Of a DNA stretch of 64,000 nucleotides, positions 61,685-64,000 are shown piece by piece. A program made the translations under genes and the position numbers. How positions within the stretch are numbered: the stretch's first letter is position 1; each line of letters begins with the position of its first letter. This DNA is from Fulvivirga imtechensis AK7 (lineage in GTDB: Bacteria > Bacteroidota > Bacteroidia > Cytophagales > Cyclobacteriaceae), in assembly GCF_000331535.1 (NCBI RefSeq), contig NZ_AMZN01000044.1, positions 1 to 64,000 of the forward strand, written 5' to 3'. The notes beneath the pieces were generated by a model. The model was not told where the DNA came from and made no database searches. It saw nothing but the letters and a program-made list of their open reading frames with translations.

Positions 61685-63704
61685 CAACCATGGTCACGAT
61701 CGCATCGTCAATCCATTTCCCGGGTTGAGGCCTTATGGAAAAGAGGAGTGCCAATATTACTACTCTTATGGCTACCGGACCGATGATGTACTGTCGAGGC
61801 TTCGGGCCAACAAATTTCTCACGCTGGTGGGGGAGCCTGGTAGCGGAAAGGCCTCATTGGTCAACTGTGCTATCATCCCAACGCTCATGGAAGGATTTGC
61901 CGGCAAAGGAGGGAATGAGTGGAATTATATCACATTGAGACCAGGAACCAACCCATTGAAAAACCTTGCGCAGGCGCTTGCCCACTCCAAGGTATTTCTA
62001 AAAGGAGGTAAAATAGAGCCCAACTTTGCCGATCAACTGGAAGAAGCATTGAGAGAGAATGTGCAAGGGTTACTGCAGGTATTTGAAAAGTACCGGCTGG
62101 AAGAAGAGCATAATTTGCTCATTGTGATCGATGACTTTGAGGATATTTTCGCTTACCAGGAGCTATATGTTAACCCGGAAGACACACTGCTCTTTATCAA
62201 CCTGATACTCAAATTTATCAGACGCAGCAATTTTCCCGTCTACATAGTCATATCGCTGTCTTCGGATTTCCTGAGTGAATCCTCGCAATACCCCGGCTTG
62301 CCCGAAATGATCAACGACAGCCAGTACATGCTTCCGAAAATGGATGGCACACTGCTGAGAAAGGTGCTGGCTCATGCATTTACCAGCAGCGGGATCAGGG
62401 CTGATCAGGAGTTGATTAACACTATCGTTCATGATTTCAGTACGTTTCAAGCCAACAATTATCAGTTGCAGTATGTGCTCAAATCAATGGTTGACCTGTG
62501 GCTTGGTGAGGCTCAAAATGCGGATAAAGTTCTGGGTGTTAAATATTATGACAAAGCCGGAGGACTCGACAAGGCTATTGAACGGACGGCTGAGAGTATC
62601 TATTCCAAACTTACAAAAAAGCAAAAGAGAATATGTACCTACCTTTTCAGGTGTGTAACCTTATCCGGTGAAAACAGCAGAACGAGAGCGGTAGTGGTGG
62701 AGGATGTCAGTCAAATAGCCAAATGCAACGTAGAGGAGGTGGTAGAGGTGATCAACTATTTCGGATATGAGCAACTGGAGCTTATCGAAGTCATTGAAAG
62801 TTACGACATTGAAGAAAGGCTTGACTCCCTTGACGAGTTGCTCAACAATCCGTTTTCATTGGTAAACAGGTATTCGAAGATCACTTTACGAAATATCGAG
62901 TTGGTAGAGTGTTGGTCGCGCTTGAAACGCTGGGTGGAAGAGGAAAACAAAAGTGCAGATATATATCTGAGACTTGTGAACTCTGCTTTACTGCACAGGC
63001 AGGGAAAGAAAGGCTTCTTCATGAATCCTGAACTAGAAGCGGCACTGGACTGGTACAGAAGAGAAAATCCGGGCGAGGCATGGGCAGCACGGTATGAACC
63101 CAATTTTACTGATGCCGTGGAGTATCTGTTTGCCAGCGAGCAAAATCATCAGCACCAGCTACGACAAGAGCGATTAAGGCAGGAGCAAAAGGTAAAACGC
63201 GACAAGCAGTTCAGATGGGTGTTGATAATAGCGAGTATTATCTCTTTGGCGCTGGCAGGGTGGGCTTACAATGAAAGAATGCACGAAAAAAAGTTAGGCG
63301 TTAGGTTAAATTATGTTCAGGATCTTGACTCACTTCGGGTGATATATATAGATGCCTTACAAGACATGGATTCTGCCCATATTGATCAGCTCAGATTTAA
63401 GGTAAGAAGCCTATCGCAAAACAGAGTTTCGTCAATGGATGAGATACTGCAATATGCGGAGTCAATGATAGAAAGAGATTCGCTTTGTAAAAAAAGTTTA
63501 AAAGCACAGATAGTGAGGGTAGAGGCGGCTTTGATGTTCTGGAGCCAGAACTGGAATAATATGGACGAGGTCAATGAAGACAGCGCTGTTGCAGTGCACC
63601 GAACTTTTTTTACCAATTTCTGCGAAACGCTGCGATTTCATTGTGGAGATCAATGGGTAAATCTGACTTCCATCAATTATAAATGTGACGCTTTGCAAAA
63701 ATAA
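61671..63704 (+). CDS. membrane-anchored STAND-type NTPase (nSTAND1-like) at the end of the eCIS operon
   Basis: A 677-residue protein. It opens with NPFPGLRPYGKEECQYYYSY, the N-terminal signature of the nSTAND1 family, followed by Walker A GEPGSGKASL (54-63) and Walker B LLIVIDDFEDIFAY. The Walker A Ser/Thr that coordinates Mg2+ is Ala (GKAS). A winged-helix-like region follows (KRICTYLFRCVTLSGENSRT), then a transmembrane helix at about 515-533 (WVLIIASIISLALAGWAYNE) and an extracytoplasmic tail of about 145 residues. It overlaps the upstream baseplate gene by 14 bp. Its role in the eCIS is unknown; sensing or assembly control is possible. Confidence 0.8.
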   Translation: MAEHSNHGHDRIVNPFPGLRPYGKEECQYYYSYGYRTDDVLSRLRANKFLTLVGEPGSGKASLVNCAIIPTLMEGFAGKGGNEWNYITLRPGTNPLKNLAQALAHSKVFLKGGKIEPNFADQLEEALRENVQGLLQVFEKYRLEEEHNLLIVIDDFEDIFAYQELYVNPEDTLLFINLILKFIRRSNFPVYIVISLSSDFLSESSQYPGLPEMINDSQYMLPKMDGTLLRKVLAHAFTSSGIRADQELINTIVHDFSTFQANNYQLQYVLKSMVDLWLGEAQNADKVLGVKYYDKAGGLDKAIERTAESIYSKLTKKQKRICTYLFRCVTLSGENSRTRAVVVEDVSQIAKCNVEEVVEVINYFGYEQLELIEVIESYDIEERLDSLDELLNNPFSLVNRYSKITLRNIELVECWSRLKRWVEEENKSADIYLRLVNSALLHRQGKKGFFMNPELEAALDWYRRENPGEAWAARYEPNFTDAVEYLFASEQNHQHQLRQERLRQEQKVKRDKQFRWVLIIASIISLALAGWAYNERMHEKKLGVRLNYVQDLDSLRVIYIDALQDMDSAHIDQLRFKVRSLSQNRVSSMDEILQYAESMIERDSLCKKSLKAQIVRVEAALMFWSQNWNNMDEVNEDSAVAVHRTFFTNFCETLRFHCGDQWVNLTSINYKCDALQK

Positions 63705-63719
63705 TGTTAGGAGGATACG

Positions 63720-63746
63720 GGCTGTGATAGGGACTTTTTCACAGCC
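63720..63746. terminator. hairpin after the eCIS operon
   Basis: Stem GGCTGTGA (63720-63727) and TCACAGCC (63739-63746) with an 11-base loop that contains TTTTT. It lies between the convergent STAND gene and the partial membrane protein gene. The stem is short and there is no downstream T-run, so it may only weakly terminate. Confidence 0.5.
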
Positions 63747-63764
63747 TCGGCTTGCTCCCGGAAG

Positions 63765-64000
63765 CTAACTGTCATTTTCTTTCTTAAACTCCTCAATTTT
63801 GTTAAGAAAGGTAATGGCTTTCTGCAATTTTTCAGCACCAAAAAATTTATCTGTCCGTTTGGCCCAATGGTCGGTACTGCTGTGGGGAGAAAGCTTAATA
63901 AACAAATAAATAGCGAATGCGGTCAGCGCTGCCACTATAGCTACCTGAATAACCCAAAACAAAGGACTAGCGTTGGTAATTAGTTCCTGACTGTACCACC
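63765..64000 (-). CDS. partial membrane protein gene, cut by the window edge
   Basis: The frame is open from the stop at 63765 to the right edge without a reliable start, so the N-terminus lies outside. The visible 78 residues have one transmembrane helix (FWVIQVAIVAALTAFAIYLF) followed by a basic and helical C-terminal tail (SPHSSTDHWAKRTDKFFGAE, TFLNKIEEFKKEND). A TTG at 63960 could begin a shorter version, but the upstream codons read well as protein. The family is unknown. It converges on the eCIS operon. Confidence 0.55.
   Translation of the reverse strand, partial: WYSQELITNASPLFWVIQVAIVAALTAFAIYLFIKLSPHSSTDHWAKRTDKFFGAEKLQKAITFLNKIEEFKKENDS

Noticed and set aside
31167-63704. A prophage tail gene cluster
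   Set aside because: Sheath, tube, spike and baseplate genes are present but no capsid, portal, terminase, integrase, lysis cassette or attachment site. DUF4157, AAA ATPase and DUF4255 genes are eCIS markers.

Overview
The window looks like a chromosomal segment of a gliding/marine-type Bacteroidota, most likely order Cytophagales. The evidence is a C-terminal type IX secretion (T9SS) sorting domain on a large metalloprotease, A/T-rich start contexts with few Shine-Dalgarno sites, many lipoproteins and AraC/TPR-type regulators, and best resemblance of the housekeeping genes (greB, rtcB, DUF2200) to that phylum. I cannot name genus or species. No rRNA, tRNA, CRISPR array, integrase or transposase gene was found.

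Left part (1-10 kb): a two-gene NADAR/phosphoribosyltransferase-like module that is probably a conflict system, then greB, then a three-gene operon that looks like a toxin-antitoxin-chaperone (TAC) module whose toxin and SecB-like chaperone genes are both frameshifted while the antitoxin is intact. These are followed by a sensor kinase/response regulator pair, a DUF2200 gene, a Crp/Fnr regulator and an operon of DoxX and NTF2-like proteins. Middle part (10-30.6 kb): accessory genes, including a TPR/HTH membrane regulator, two M23-type peptidases, three AraC regulators, two GNATs (one preceded in frame by a truncated RidA-like segment), two NAD(P)-dependent dehydrogenases, a T9SS-secreted M43 metalloprotease, RtcB and two paralogous TPR proteins.

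Right part (31.2-63.7 kb): a complete-looking contractile injection system of the extracellular type (eCIS; Afp/PVC/AlgoCIS-like), all on the + strand. It opens with two candidate cargo proteins (a DUF4157 HExxH protein and a smaller one), then a 1924-residue tape measure protein, an AAA ATPase, an unusual block of envelope-type proteins (unknown protein, DUF4407 membrane protein, secreted protein, membrane-anchored GH18-like hydrolase, small membrane protein), the Afp16-like terminator, an unknown protein, sheath, two tube proteins, DUF5908, LysM baseplate protein, VgrG-like spike, PAAR tip, gp25-like protein, two large baseplate proteins flanking a fibre-like protein, and a membrane-anchored STAND-type NTPase with an altered Walker A motif. 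No capsid, terminase, portal or integrase is present, so it is not a prophage.

The intergenic DNA is structured. Five copies of a 100-150 bp element with terminal inverted repeats sit directly behind stop codons (two of them even supply the stop codon), and one copy lies between the two eCIS cargo genes. Other palindromic elements separate the TPR genes and the two tube genes, and heptanucleotide tandem repeats occur at three places, one of them ending 10 bases before the PAAR tip gene.
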